Of a stretch of DNA of 64,000 bases, positions 53,603-62,103 are shown piece by piece (position 1 is the stretch's first letter; each line of letters starts with the position of its first letter). This DNA comes from Thalassobius sp049116315. Its GTDB lineage: Bacteria; Pseudomonadota; Alphaproteobacteria; Rhodobacterales; Rhodobacteraceae. The position numbers and the translations under genes are program-made. The stretch covers positions 124,001 through 188,000 of the forward strand of contig JAGDZD010000002.1 of NCBI GenBank assembly GCA_049116315.1, in the 5' to 3' direction. The notes under the pieces were generated by a model. That model had not been told where the DNA came from and ran no database searches. It saw only the letters and a program-made list of their open reading frames with translations.

Positions 53603-55090
53603 ATGATCAGGGCAACGTGTTTCAACTTAGAGGGTCCTTTGCGAGTAGAACACACATCCCCAAGTCCTGACCTTGATCTGAAGGTGAGCGCGGCGCTTTG
53701 TTTAGAAACGCCACAGGGTGACATCGTTCGTGTTGAGCGGTGGTCCCTTGCAGCGCTGGTCTGGCCCGAGGACGGACCCGAGTGCCCCGCAACCGGGACG
53801 CTGTCGGTGCCTTTTCAAGGTGTCGATGTGCGCTTTCCTGTGCGCCTGGAGCGGATCGAAGACAGCAATGACATTGCCTTTAAGGGGCTGAGCGGTCGCC
53901 AACGTGAAACTTTGGCGTTGTTCTATCGCTCTTTGCTGTCGGGGCGGATGGTTGCGTCTGAGGATGTGATCAAAAGCTTGGATACGCCGTTGGATCTGGT
54001 GCCAATGGGCGAAACGGAAAGCGAAAAATCAGCCGCAACAGCCGGGCGGTGGCGGCACGCAAAGGTGCTTCGGGCGGTGATCCATGTGGCGACCTATGTG
54101 GCGTGCATGGCCTTGGTCGTTGGGGTTGTTGGCAGCAATATCCTGACCAATCTGGACCGTATTGATATCCGTCACGGCCGCGTACAGGCGCCGATCCAAA
54201 CCTTGGTGTCATTGCGTGACAGCTATGTGGGCAAGATCCTTGTTGCCCCCGGCGATCGGGTCAAAGCTGGGGATGTGCTGATCAGCATGAGTGATCCAGC
54301 AGTGACAGCCAAATTGTCCGAAGCGCGGTCGCGGTTAAGTGACGCCACACGTCATCGCAACACATTGACCCGGGCCTTGACCGAGTTGGAGAAGCTGCGC
54401 CACGAGCCTGCGGATGAAATTCGCATGGCAGGGGCCGGGCGGATCTACGAAGCCCATGTGGCGCGCCGTGGATTCGGCGATCTGCTGTGGCAGTGGGATG
54501 AGCTAAAGCAACAGGATCTGGTGGCAGCCAATGAATATGACCCAGTCGAAGTGACCTATCGTCTGGTACAAGCTCAGCTGAGCGAGAAGCAGCTCTTGGT
54601 CAAAACACTGCGCGCCCGTCGGGATGGGCAAAAAGGTTTGGCCGCCGCTACGGATGTGGTGGCAGACACCGATGGCGTGGTGGGCGATGTGTTGGTGCGC
54701 CAAGGTCAGTTTCTGGCCCAAGGCGTTCCGGTGGTCACGCTTGAACAAGACGCGATGCGCGATGTCGTCGGCTGGGCGTCTGAACGGTATGCACAGACCA
54801 TTCATGTTGGCATGCCTGCCCGGATCGGGGTCAATTCTCGGGGGGAAAAGCAGGTGCTGCGCGCCGTGGTCACCGATGTCGCGGCTGGTGGCATTCCAGA
54901 GCGGCCCGGCGAATACGGCATTGTTGTCACGGTTCAACCCATCTCGCTTAGCGTGGCGGACAGCCGCCAGATTTTGGCGCAGGGTGCGCCGGTCAAGCTT
55001 GAAGCAGAGCGCCGCATTCTGGATCGGATGAAAGCCTCTGCTCTGACGTGGCTCCCGTGGTCAACCCCCCCGGAGGATGGCGATGTATAG
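53603..55090 (+). CDS. alg44: Alg44-like exopolysaccharide co-polymerase (PilZ-like/HlyD-type)
   Basis: A 495-residue protein: a cytosolic PilZ-like N-domain (about 15-130), one membrane helix (about 158-180, VIHVATYVACMALVVGVVGS) and a periplasmic membrane-fusion part. That part has biotinyl-lipoyl halves (SYVGKILVAPGDRVKAGDVL; VVGDVLVRQGQFLAQGVPV) and a coiled coil between them. GLSGRQRETLALFYRSLLSG and the following ASEDVIKSL match the PilZ-to-membrane linker of Alg44. The c-di-GMP motifs RxxxR and DxSxxG are not conserved (see findings). Its end overlaps the Alg8-like gene by 14 bases. In alginate producers Alg44 activates the Alg8 synthase. Confidence 0.85.
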   Translation: MIRATCFNLEGPLRVEHTSPSPDLDLKVSAALCLETPQGDIVRVERWSLAALVWPEDGPECPATGTLSVPFQGVDVRFPVRLERIEDSNDIAFKGLSGRQRETLALFYRSLLSGRMVASEDVIKSLDTPLDLVPMGETESEKSAATAGRWRHAKVLRAVIHVATYVACMALVVGVVGSNILTNLDRIDIRHGRVQAPIQTLVSLRDSYVGKILVAPGDRVKAGDVLISMSDPAVTAKLSEARSRLSDATRHRNTLTRALTELEKLRHEPADEIRMAGAGRIYEAHVARRGFGDLLWQWDELKQQDLVAANEYDPVEVTYRLVQAQLSEKQLLVKTLRARRDGQKGLAAATDVVADTDGVVGDVLVRQGQFLAQGVPVVTLEQDAMRDVVGWASERYAQTIHVGMPARIGVNSRGEKQVLRAVVTDVAAGGIPERPGEYGIVVTVQPISLSVADSRQILAQGAPVKLEAERRILDRMKASALTWLPWSTPPEDGDV

Positions 55091-56672
55091 TCCCGAGGAT
55101 GAATATGAATTCGACAAAGACTTGGCCAAGCGTTTGCGTGGGTTTGAAACGCCAAATCCGTCATATTTTGCCAAGTGGAGCCTGCCGCATTTCACCTTTC
55201 TGGTTGTGGTGTTCATGGTGCTGTTGTGGCTGATGGCCAGCGTGCCCAATCGGTTCTTCAATCCCGAAGTCATGCATATCACGGTGGTGCTGGGATCATT
55301 GGGCATGTGGCGGTTTGGGTGGTGGTTCACCCATGCGGTGCGCGCGCAAATCTATGCTCGCCTGATTTGGCCGGGCAAGCGGCGGCGCGCTGATGCGCTG
55401 TGGGATCAGGGCTGGCGGCCAAAACGGCTGAACATCCAGATGACGACTTATTACGAAGAGCCCTCGATCACCAAGCGTGTCATTGGGTCGATCCTGGGGC
55501 AAATTCGCGCCGAACAAATCCCAACCACGCTCTATATCGGTACCGGCAGCTCTTATGACGAATTGATCATCCGGTCCTTTATTGAAACCTATGCCCAAGA
55601 CATTCCTGATGATCTGGCCAAGGTCGTTTTTGTGCGCCAGAACCAACCGGGCAAGCGGATGGCCATTGGCCTGATCCTGCGCGCCATGTCTCGTGATCAA
55701 GTGGATCCGGATGATCTGGTGATCTTTATGGATGGGGATGCGCTTTATGGGGCGGATGTGCTGCGCAAGACATTGTCGATGTTTGGCGCCGACCGAGAGT
55801 TGCAGGCCCTGACCACCGATGAAGAGGTGATTTGCTATGGGCCGGGGTGGATTGCGCGCTGGCTGGACATGCGATTTGCGCAGCGCCGTTTGGCCATGCA
55901 AAGCCACGCGGTGTCCAATCGGGTACTGACGCTGACCGGCCGTATGAGCGTGTTTCGGGCACGTCATATCCTTACCTCTGAATTCATTCGCAATATCGAA
56001 GCCGATCACTTGGATCACTGGCTTTGGGGGCGGTTCCGGTTTCTGTCGGGCGACGATAAATCCAGCTGGTATCGCCTGCTGAGCTTGGGCGCCAAAATGA
56101 CCTATGTGCCAGATGCGACGGTCTATACGATTGAGGTGATCAAAGAGAACGGCCTACAGCGCATGGTGCAAAACTTCCGCCGCTGGTCGGGCAATATGCT
56201 GCGCAACGGATCTCGTGCGATTGCATTGGGGCCAACGGCGATGCCCTTCTTTATTTGGTGGTGCATTGTCGATCAGCGCCTTGCGATGTGGACGATGATG
56301 GTCAGCCCGATTATGGCGGTATTTGGATCGGTGATTGCACCGGGATATGCGTGGAACTGTTTGATCTGGGTGATTTTTTCGCGACTGGTTCTGTCGTTGT
56401 TTTTGATCGGCTATGCGCGGCGCGCAGACATGAGCTGGCCGTTTATTCTGTACCTCAATCAGGTGATCAATGCCTCGGTTAAGATCTTTATGATCTTTCA
56501 TCTGTCTAAACAGAAATGGTCCAACCGTGGCAACCAATCCTCAGGAGAAGGGGCAGGCCTGCTTGAGCGCGTAAAGAACGGGTTCGCCAAGTTTCAGCTG
56601 CTGACCGCAGTGGGTGTGTTTGTCACGGCACTGATGATCTACGTCGGTCTGTTGGACAATCCGTTCATTTGA
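55083..56672 (+). CDS. alg8: Alg8-like GT2 polysaccharide synthase
   Basis: A membrane glycosyltransferase of about 529 residues, two N-terminal and at least four C-terminal helices. The GT-A part has the features of mannuronan synthase Alg8: NQPGKRMAIGLILRAMSRD, VIFMDGDALYGADVL, QALTTDEEVICYGPGWIARW, the MRFAQRRLAMQSHAVSNRVL run, LTGRMSVFRARHILTSEF, EADHLDHWLWGRFRFLSGDD and QNFRRWSGNMLRNGSRAIAL. The likely donor is GDP-mannuronate made by the AlgD-like enzyme downstream. ATG at 55077 is two codons earlier and equally possible. Confidence 0.88.
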   Translation: MYSPEDEYEFDKDLAKRLRGFETPNPSYFAKWSLPHFTFLVVVFMVLLWLMASVPNRFFNPEVMHITVVLGSLGMWRFGWWFTHAVRAQIYARLIWPGKRRRADALWDQGWRPKRLNIQMTTYYEEPSITKRVIGSILGQIRAEQIPTTLYIGTGSSYDELIIRSFIETYAQDIPDDLAKVVFVRQNQPGKRMAIGLILRAMSRDQVDPDDLVIFMDGDALYGADVLRKTLSMFGADRELQALTTDEEVICYGPGWIARWLDMRFAQRRLAMQSHAVSNRVLTLTGRMSVFRARHILTSEFIRNIEADHLDHWLWGRFRFLSGDDKSSWYRLLSLGAKMTYVPDATVYTIEVIKENGLQRMVQNFRRWSGNMLRNGSRAIALGPTAMPFFIWWCIVDQRLAMWTMMVSPIMAVFGSVIAPGYAWNCLIWVIFSRLVLSLFLIGYARRADMSWPFILYLNQVINASVKIFMIFHLSKQKWSNRGNQSSGEGAGLLERVKNGFAKFQLLTAVGVFVTALMIYVGLLDNPFI

Positions 56673-56889
56673 ACCGCACCTATCCTTTCGCGCGAAATTC
56701 TGACCTTCTGGCGCCCCACATTGCGGCGCAGGCATCGTAAAAAAGAGACAGACGCAAGACAGCGCAGCCCGAAATGAAAAGGAAGCAATTTCAAAAAACG
56801 ACCTGGCGACAGACTGCAATCTTTAGCTCAGGCACTTAACCCAGAGAATTTTCCCACCTCGTCCAAGACGTCTTAACCCGCGCCTTTGA

Positions 56890-57025
56890 CGACCGGAACA
56901 CCCCTGAACGGCTCATTGTTCGGCGGGTTCCAAGCGGGAAACACTGTTCGACAGAGGCGGTTTCGGACCCCTATCGCACCTGTCGTTGAACGGCCTGCAT
57001 GGTTTCCCATGCGGGCCGTTTTTTT
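56890..57025 (+). ncRNA. candidate structured small RNA or 3' UTR
   Basis: Contains a stem-loop GGAAC...GTTCC (56895-56931) and a pairing of GTTCGACAG with the CTGTCGTTGAAC stretch. It ends in the terminator at 56990-57025. It matches no RNA family that I recognise (SRP RNA and RNase P motifs are absent). Confidence 0.3.
56990..57025 (+). terminator. strong intrinsic terminator
   Basis: A 13-bp stem, ACGGCCTGCATGG with CCATGCGGGCCGT (one G-T pair), loop TTTC and seven T residues. Confidence 0.9.
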
Positions 57026-57151
57026 GTTTGAATGTATGGGTTTATCGAAAGGATAGGAGGTTTATTCCTTCGGTCTCAAACCTAACCCACCGCACGTCAC
57101 ACGGTCTGGTCTGTTCCGCCTAGGTTGGATGCAAGACATCTGGAGGGTGAT

Positions 57152-58552
57152 ATGGAACTTGTTAAACTAGACGTAAACTTCGCCGAGGCCGTGGCCCCGG
57201 TTTCTGTTGAAAAACCTGCCATCAGCGTTGTTGGCCTTGGCTATGTCGGCGCGGTCTCTGTGGCCTGCCTGTCGGGTCTGGGACACCGGATGGTTGGCGT
57301 TGATGTGGACGCGACAAAGATCGCTCAGATTTCCGCCGGTCAAAGCCCAATTCACGAGAAAGACCTTGGCGAAACGTTGATGCAGGGGGTCACGGACAAT
57401 CTGATCACGGCCACGGATGATCTGGCTCAGGCGGTGCGCGACACCACGGTCTCTTTCATCTCGGTGGGCACGCCCACATCGGCCGATGGCGGGTGTGACT
57501 ATAGTTATATCAAAGCCGCGGCGCGCTCGATGGCGGAAGGTCTGCGCGACAAAAGCGATTTTCATGTTTTTGCCATGCGGTGTTCGATTCCACCGGGTAC
57601 GACACTGAAAATTATGGTGCCGATCCTGGAAGAGCATTCCGGCAAGAAGGTCGGTCGCGATTTTGGTGTGTGCTTTAACCCAGAGTTCCTGCGCGAAGGC
57701 GTGGCGATTGATGACTTTCACAATCCGCCAAAGACGGTGATTGGCACAACGGATCTGCGCAGCGCCGAAATCATGCGCAACATCTATCTGCCCGTGGATC
57801 CAAACCCAATCGTCACCACCGTCGAGGCCGCCGAAATGGTCAAATATGTCGACAACGTCTGGCATGCGACCAAGGTGTGCTTTGCCAACGAGGTCGGGCG
57901 CCTGTGCAAATCCGGTGGCATTGATAGCCGCGAGGTCATGGACATCTTTGTGCAAGATACCAAGCTGAACCTGTCCCCATACTACCTAAAGCCAGGGTTT
58001 GCCTATGGCGGGTCCTGCCTTCCAAAAGAGGTGCGAGCGGTGGCGCATATGGCAAAAGATGCGGGCATTGAACTGCCGATGATTGAAAATCTGGATGCCT
58101 CCAACCGGGCGCATATCCAAGAGGCAATCGACATGGTGCGCGCCACCGGTGCCAAGCGCGTTGGTATCTTGGGACTGGCATTCAAACCGGGGACAGATGA
58201 CCTGCGCGAAAGCCCAATCCTAGAGGTGATGGCGGCCTTGCGCGATGAAGGTGTCGAATTGCGGGTGCATGATCAGGCGATCACACCAGACACGCCGCTG
58301 CAGGGGCAGTTGAACTATGTGCGCCACGGATCAGAAGGCCTACAGCGCTTGGCGGGGGACCTGCCAGAGATGCTCTGTGCGGACCTTGGCGAGGTGACAA
58401 GTCACTCTGACGTGTTGGTCGTCACCCACAACAGCGCGGCATATCGGATGGCTGCACGCCAGGCCAGCGCCCGGGCCGTGATCGATCTGGTTGGTTTGTT
58501 CCGCGGCGCAGAAACCCAAGTTGAACCGGCCGTGAACGGCATCGGTTGGTAA
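57152..58552 (+). CDS. algD: AlgD-like GDP-mannose 6-dehydrogenase
   Basis: Oxidises GDP-mannose to GDP-mannuronate, the alginate precursor, using NAD in two steps. The 466-residue protein has the NAD loop ISVVGLGYVGAVSVACLSGL at about 23-42, GVCFNPEFLREGVAIDDF, EMVKYVDNVWHATKVCFANE and the thioester Cys289 in FAYGGSCLPKEVRAV. A second Rossmann half is KRVGILGLAFKPGTDDLRES, and VIDLVGLF lies near the end. It has about 20 extra N-terminal residues. UDP-glucose dehydrogenase is the alternative; the NVWHATKV, YYLKPGFAYGGSC and terminal GW features favour AlgD. GGAGGG precedes the ATG at 57152. The RTX gene follows 29 bases later. Confidence 0.87.
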   Translation: MELVKLDVNFAEAVAPVSVEKPAISVVGLGYVGAVSVACLSGLGHRMVGVDVDATKIAQISAGQSPIHEKDLGETLMQGVTDNLITATDDLAQAVRDTTVSFISVGTPTSADGGCDYSYIKAAARSMAEGLRDKSDFHVFAMRCSIPPGTTLKIMVPILEEHSGKKVGRDFGVCFNPEFLREGVAIDDFHNPPKTVIGTTDLRSAEIMRNIYLPVDPNPIVTTVEAAEMVKYVDNVWHATKVCFANEVGRLCKSGGIDSREVMDIFVQDTKLNLSPYYLKPGFAYGGSCLPKEVRAVAHMAKDAGIELPMIENLDASNRAHIQEAIDMVRATGAKRVGILGLAFKPGTDDLRESPILEVMAALRDEGVELRVHDQAITPDTPLQGQLNYVRHGSEGLQRLAGDLPEMLCADLGEVTSHSDVLVVTHNSAAYRMAARQASARAVIDLVGLFRGAETQVEPAVNGIGW

Positions 58553-58581
58553 TCGCACACTCAGATAACGGAGGGCAAAGT

Positions 58582-61182
58582 ATGCCACTTGCAAATGAAC
58601 TACTTGGCACCGGACTGTCCGACACGATCGAGGGCACACGGGACACCGATCAAATCCAAGGCCTGTCAGGCAATGACACGCTTGAGGGGCGCGCGGGTGC
58701 AGATCACCTGTTTGGTGATTACGCTGATGAAAACCTGCTGAGCGCGGGAAGCGCCGGAATGACCCTGACAGAGTTTGGCAACTCGGGTCACTGGCAGGTG
58801 ACCAACTTGGACAACGGCCATCAACAGATGGTGCAAAGCGTCAGCACCGAAGCTGGCGGGGTGTATCAGTTGAACTTGGATCTGGCGGCGAATTTTGCCG
58901 CTGGGATCACCTCGGGCGGGATTGAAATCCGCGTTGATGGGGTGCTTGTCAGCACGTTGGAAACCCAAAGCGGGGCTTTTGCCGAACAGATGGTGCAATT
59001 CACCGCCACTGGCGCCAACTCTGAGATTTCGATCCGTTCGATCGCAGGGCCGCAGTCTGGTCCAGAAATCGATACGTCTGGCGCTGTGTATTCTTATCAA
59101 TCAGAGGTACAGATCGATGGCGCGCCGGTCACGGTTTCGGCCTTCGCTGACGGGCAATCCAACCTGTATCAGGTGCTGAATGGCACGATGCATGTCTTTG
59201 ACACGGAAACAGAAACCTATGCCCAGGTGGGTGTCGATGGCGCGGTGAACGTCAATGCCATCGGGTTCAACCAGCAAGACAACCTGATCTATGGCACAGC
59301 GGTCGGAGAGGGCACAGACGCGCTTGGCGTGCAGGTCAGCCGCTCGGATCTGGTGATGTTTGACGCAACTGGCGCGGTGTATCGCATTGGCGAAGCGCCG
59401 TTTCGGTCGTGGACCGGGGACTTTGACGATCAGGGCAACTTATGGAGCTTTCATTCTAGCCTTGATCGGGTCGCCGTTGTTGATGTGGACACGCTGGATG
59501 CAAATGGCAATCCGGTTTCGACCGAGTTCCAACTGCCTGCAGGGGCGTTTCCGGGCAACGTTTATGATCTGTCCTATGATGCGGCAACGCAAAGCTTCAC
59601 AGGCGTTGAACGTCCGTCGCAGGAAGGAGCGCCCGCGACTTTGGTGCGAGTAGATATTTCGAGCGGCGCACCAGAGGTGAGCACGCTTCAGGTGGTGTCG
59701 ACGCAAATCGGTGACACCATCATGGATGGTGTGCCGCGCATGACCTTTGGGGCGGCGATCTATGACGGTGATGGCAATCTCTTCGTGGGTGGCAACAATG
59801 GTGACCACGATATGAACGATGCCACCGGCAATTCTGGTGGGATCTACCGGGTGGAAATCGATGCCCAAAGCAACACGGCTCGGCTTGTTCTCATCACAGC
59901 CGCGCCGGGATCCTATTCCAACGACGGTGCGGCGGATCCACGGGCCCTAAGCCCCTTTGCACAGGTCGATTTACAAGCTGATGTCTTGTTGCGCGACTTG
60001 CGACTGGTGGCCACGGTCGAAGGGGAGCTGAGCTATGACGACCATCTTGTTGGCGGTGGTGGCACCGACACCCTAGAGGGCGGCATTGGCGAAGACATGG
60101 CCATTGGCGGAAGCCGGGGCGACAGTCTGATGGGCGGGGATGGCAACGACCAACTCTATGGTGGGTCGGGGCCCGATGCGATTTCGGATGGCCGATATTC
60201 GGTCTATGATCTGGATGGCACGCGGTACGATCAATTTGGCAATCTTTTGATGGAGGATGACGACATCCTCTATGGCGGCGATGGCACCGATATGATCGAT
60301 GGCGGCGCAGGTCACGATACCCTTGATGGCGGGGCAGGGGCCGACACGTTGCAAGGCGGAAGCGGCTTTGATGTCTTGTTTGGTGGGGATGCGGATGACG
60401 TCCTGTCGGGGGGCGGGCAACGCGACACGCTGGATGGCGGCAACGGCGCAGATGTCTTGCAAGGCGCCACCGGTGACGATCTGTTGCGGGGCGGGGCTGG
60501 CAATGACGATCTGCAGGGGGGATCGGACACGGACACGCTGCTTGGTCAAGAAGGCGACGATCTGCTGAACGGGGGATCTGGTTCGGATCGTCTGTCTGGC
60601 GGGCAAGGCGCCGATTCCATGATTGGCGGGTCTGGGGATGATGTCATGTCCGGGGACGGCGACAACGACACGCTGTTGGGCGGGTCAGGTCAGGATCTGC
60701 TTGAAGGCGGCACCGGGGCGGATCAGCTGCGCGGTGGCACCGGCAATGACACCCTTGAGGGAGGAGAGGGGCGCGACCGTTTGAACGGCGGCTCTGGCGA
60801 TGACGTCGTGAACGGTGGCGATGGGCGCGACAATATCAGCGGGGCCGGGGGCAATGATGTGCTCAATGGCGGCGCGGGGCGCGACTCGATCTACCTTGGG
60901 GCGGGCAGCGATATCGCCTCGGGTGGGGCTGATGCGGATCGGTTTGTGTTTCGCACCGATGACCTCAGCGGTGGGACGGATGTGATCCTGGACTACTCTG
61001 TTACAGAGCGGGATCGCTTTGATCTGCGCCAGCTTGACTTGCAGGACGTAGCCCAATGGTTTGCCAACAATGTCACGTTGGACGCTGCAGGCGATACGCA
61101 TGTGACCCTTGGCGACACAACGGTCACGCTGGAACAAACCGGCGCGACCTTGGATCAACTCTATGATTCATTCCTGTTCTAA
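58582..61182 (+). CDS. large RTX (hemolysin-type) calcium-binding secreted protein
   Basis: An 866-residue protein with no Sec signal. A short RTX run occupies about 10-50, then a beta-sandwich-like region (about 55-165, with GIEIRVDGVLVSTLE), then a long beta-propeller-like region (about 170-455) without a recognised catalytic motif. From about 490 to 790 there are more than a dozen GGxGxDxLxGG nonapeptides. The C-terminal segment ADRFVFRTDDL...VILDYS ends in a hydrophobic tail, as in type I secretion substrates. It follows the AlgD-like gene in the same operon. RTX modules of this type are the R modules of secreted AlgE epimerases, but the epimerase A module (parallel beta-helix) is not present here. 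Confidence 0.9.
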   Translation: MPLANELLGTGLSDTIEGTRDTDQIQGLSGNDTLEGRAGADHLFGDYADENLLSAGSAGMTLTEFGNSGHWQVTNLDNGHQQMVQSVSTEAGGVYQLNLDLAANFAAGITSGGIEIRVDGVLVSTLETQSGAFAEQMVQFTATGANSEISIRSIAGPQSGPEIDTSGAVYSYQSEVQIDGAPVTVSAFADGQSNLYQVLNGTMHVFDTETETYAQVGVDGAVNVNAIGFNQQDNLIYGTAVGEGTDALGVQVSRSDLVMFDATGAVYRIGEAPFRSWTGDFDDQGNLWSFHSSLDRVAVVDVDTLDANGNPVSTEFQLPAGAFPGNVYDLSYDAATQSFTGVERPSQEGAPATLVRVDISSGAPEVSTLQVVSTQIGDTIMDGVPRMTFGAAIYDGDGNLFVGGNNGDHDMNDATGNSGGIYRVEIDAQSNTARLVLITAAPGSYSNDGAADPRALSPFAQVDLQADVLLRDLRLVATVEGELSYDDHLVGGGGTDTLEGGIGEDMAIGGSRGDSLMGGDGNDQLYGGSGPDAISDGRYSVYDLDGTRYDQFGNLLMEDDDILYGGDGTDMIDGGAGHDTLDGGAGADTLQGGSGFDVLFGGDADDVLSGGGQRDTLDGGNGADVLQGATGDDLLRGGAGNDDLQGGSDTDTLLGQEGDDLLNGGSGSDRLSGGQGADSMIGGSGDDVMSGDGDNDTLLGGSGQDLLEGGTGADQLRGGTGNDTLEGGEGRDRLNGGSGDDVVNGGDGRDNISGAGGNDVLNGGAGRDSIYLGAGSDIASGGADADRFVFRTDDLSGGTDVILDYSVTERDRFDLRQLDLQDVAQWFANNVTLDAAGDTHVTLGDTTVTLEQTGATLDQLYDSFLF

Positions 61183-61198
61183 TATCGAAAGGCAAGCC

Positions 61199-61226
61199 AG
61201 AGGCGGGTCAATTAAAGCCCGCCTCT
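61199..61226. terminator. hairpin between the convergent RTX and response regulator genes
   Basis: AGAGGCGGG pairs with CCCGCCTCT; the regulator's stop codon lies in the loop. T runs are short, so termination strength is uncertain. Confidence 0.5.
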
Positions 61227-61822
61227 TTGGCAATCACCGCCGCGTGGGTCCGGTTTTTGGCGTTCAGCTTTTTGCACAATGTGCGCACATGCAATTTGAT
61301 CGTCACCTCTTGAAGGCCCAGATCGCGCGCAATCTCTTTGTTGGAAAGCCCCTCGCACAGACCTTTCAGAACTTCGGTCTCGCGTTGGCTGAGTTGTTCA
61401 CTAAAGGGCGACGCGGCGTCGTCCCCGGCATTTTGCATAATGTCGGCCGGGATATAGGTTTCACCCAGAGCCATAAACTTGATCGCGTTCACCAAGGACT
61501 TGGCGCCGATCGATTTGGGCAGAAACCCTTTGGCTCCGGCTTCGACGGCTTCTTGGGCAACGTGATTGGGGGCTGTGCCGCTCAGGATCGCAAACCCTTG
61601 ATCGGGAAAGGTATCGATGGCCTGCTTCAAACCCTGCAACCCATTCATGCCGGGCATTTTGTAATCCAAAAGCACCAAATCAAAGGGGCCTTTTGCAGTG
61701 ACCGCTTTCAGCGCCTCATCCAGATCCGCCGCTGGAACAACTTGGATCCGGCCTTCGGTGGCCAGAAAGGACGCAAGCGTGTCGCGCACCATTTCATGAT
61801 CATCTGCTATCAATATGCGCAT
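61208..61822 (-). CDS. NarL/FixJ-type LuxR response regulator
   Basis: A 204-residue two-domain regulator. The receiver has acidic DD at 7-8, phosphoacceptor Asp53 in LVLLDYKMPGM, and Lys in AGAKGFLPKS. The LuxR helix-turn-helix occupies about 140-200 (LSQRETEVLKGLCEGLSNKE, then VTIKLHVRTLCKKLNAKNR). Both halves look functional. It lies between the RTX gene and a divergent sensor-kinase operon, so the kinase is its probable partner and the alg-like genes its possible targets. Confidence 0.94.
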   Translation of the reverse strand: MRILIADDHEMVRDTLASFLATEGRIQVVPAADLDEALKAVTAKGPFDLVLLDYKMPGMNGLQGLKQAIDTFPDQGFAILSGTAPNHVAQEAVEAGAKGFLPKSIGAKSLVNAIKFMALGETYIPADIMQNAGDDAASPFSEQLSQRETEVLKGLCEGLSNKEIARDLGLQEVTIKLHVRTLCKKLNAKNRTHAAVIAKEAGFN

Positions 61823-62007
61823 GGTCTCTCCTCAACAATGAACCCAAACAATGTAAACTTGCTGATACAACAATCAGACCGTCACCCGGGACTACCCTAA
61901 TAAGTGTATCCTAACGCCAGTTTTCGTCTTGGCTATGAAGAATATGGGGTTGGGGGGCTTGGATCGAAGCGCGTCTGACTAGAATGCCGTCCGCCAGTAT
62001 AGCGGTC

Positions 62008-62033
62008 CTAACCCAAAGGTTAGTTTCCTATCC
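62008..62033. promoter_or_regulatory. palindrome plus TCCTATCC box upstream of the sensor operon
   Basis: CTAACC-CAAA-GGTTAG at 62008-62023 is a perfect 6-bp inverted repeat; TCCTATCC follows at 62026-62033. A related pair occurs at 53524-53549 upstream of alg44-alg8. It sits in the divergent region between the response regulator and the sensor operon. Confidence 0.45.
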
Positions 62034-62103
62034 TGTTGAACCTCCCCGCACAGGGCGTGCGTATGGGAGAAAAGATCATGTTCAAGCCAATTAGAGGATG
62101 AAG

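Larger units (their letters stand above)
56673..57151. other. 480-base gap between the Alg8-like and AlgD-like genes
   Basis: No protein gene is visible. The right part (about 56890-57025) folds into several stems and ends in a strong terminator, so it may be a 3' UTR or a separate small RNA. The promoter of the AlgD-like gene must lie in 57026-57151, where CCTAACCCA occurs at 57081-57089. Confidence 0.5.

Noticed and set aside
56890..57025. The structured region as SRP RNA, 6S RNA or RNase P RNA
   Set aside because: The conserved SRP loop and RNase P core motifs are absent and I cannot form the 6S open-bubble structure.
60056..60945. Tandem DNA repeat array or CRISPR in the RTX region
   Set aside because: The periodicity is the protein-level glycine/aspartate nonapeptide; there are no identical spaced repeats.
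58582..61182. RTX protein as a mannuronan C5-epimerase (AlgE type)
   Set aside because: The RTX and C-terminal parts match R modules, but no parallel beta-helix epimerase repeats or catalytic motif can be seen in the middle region.
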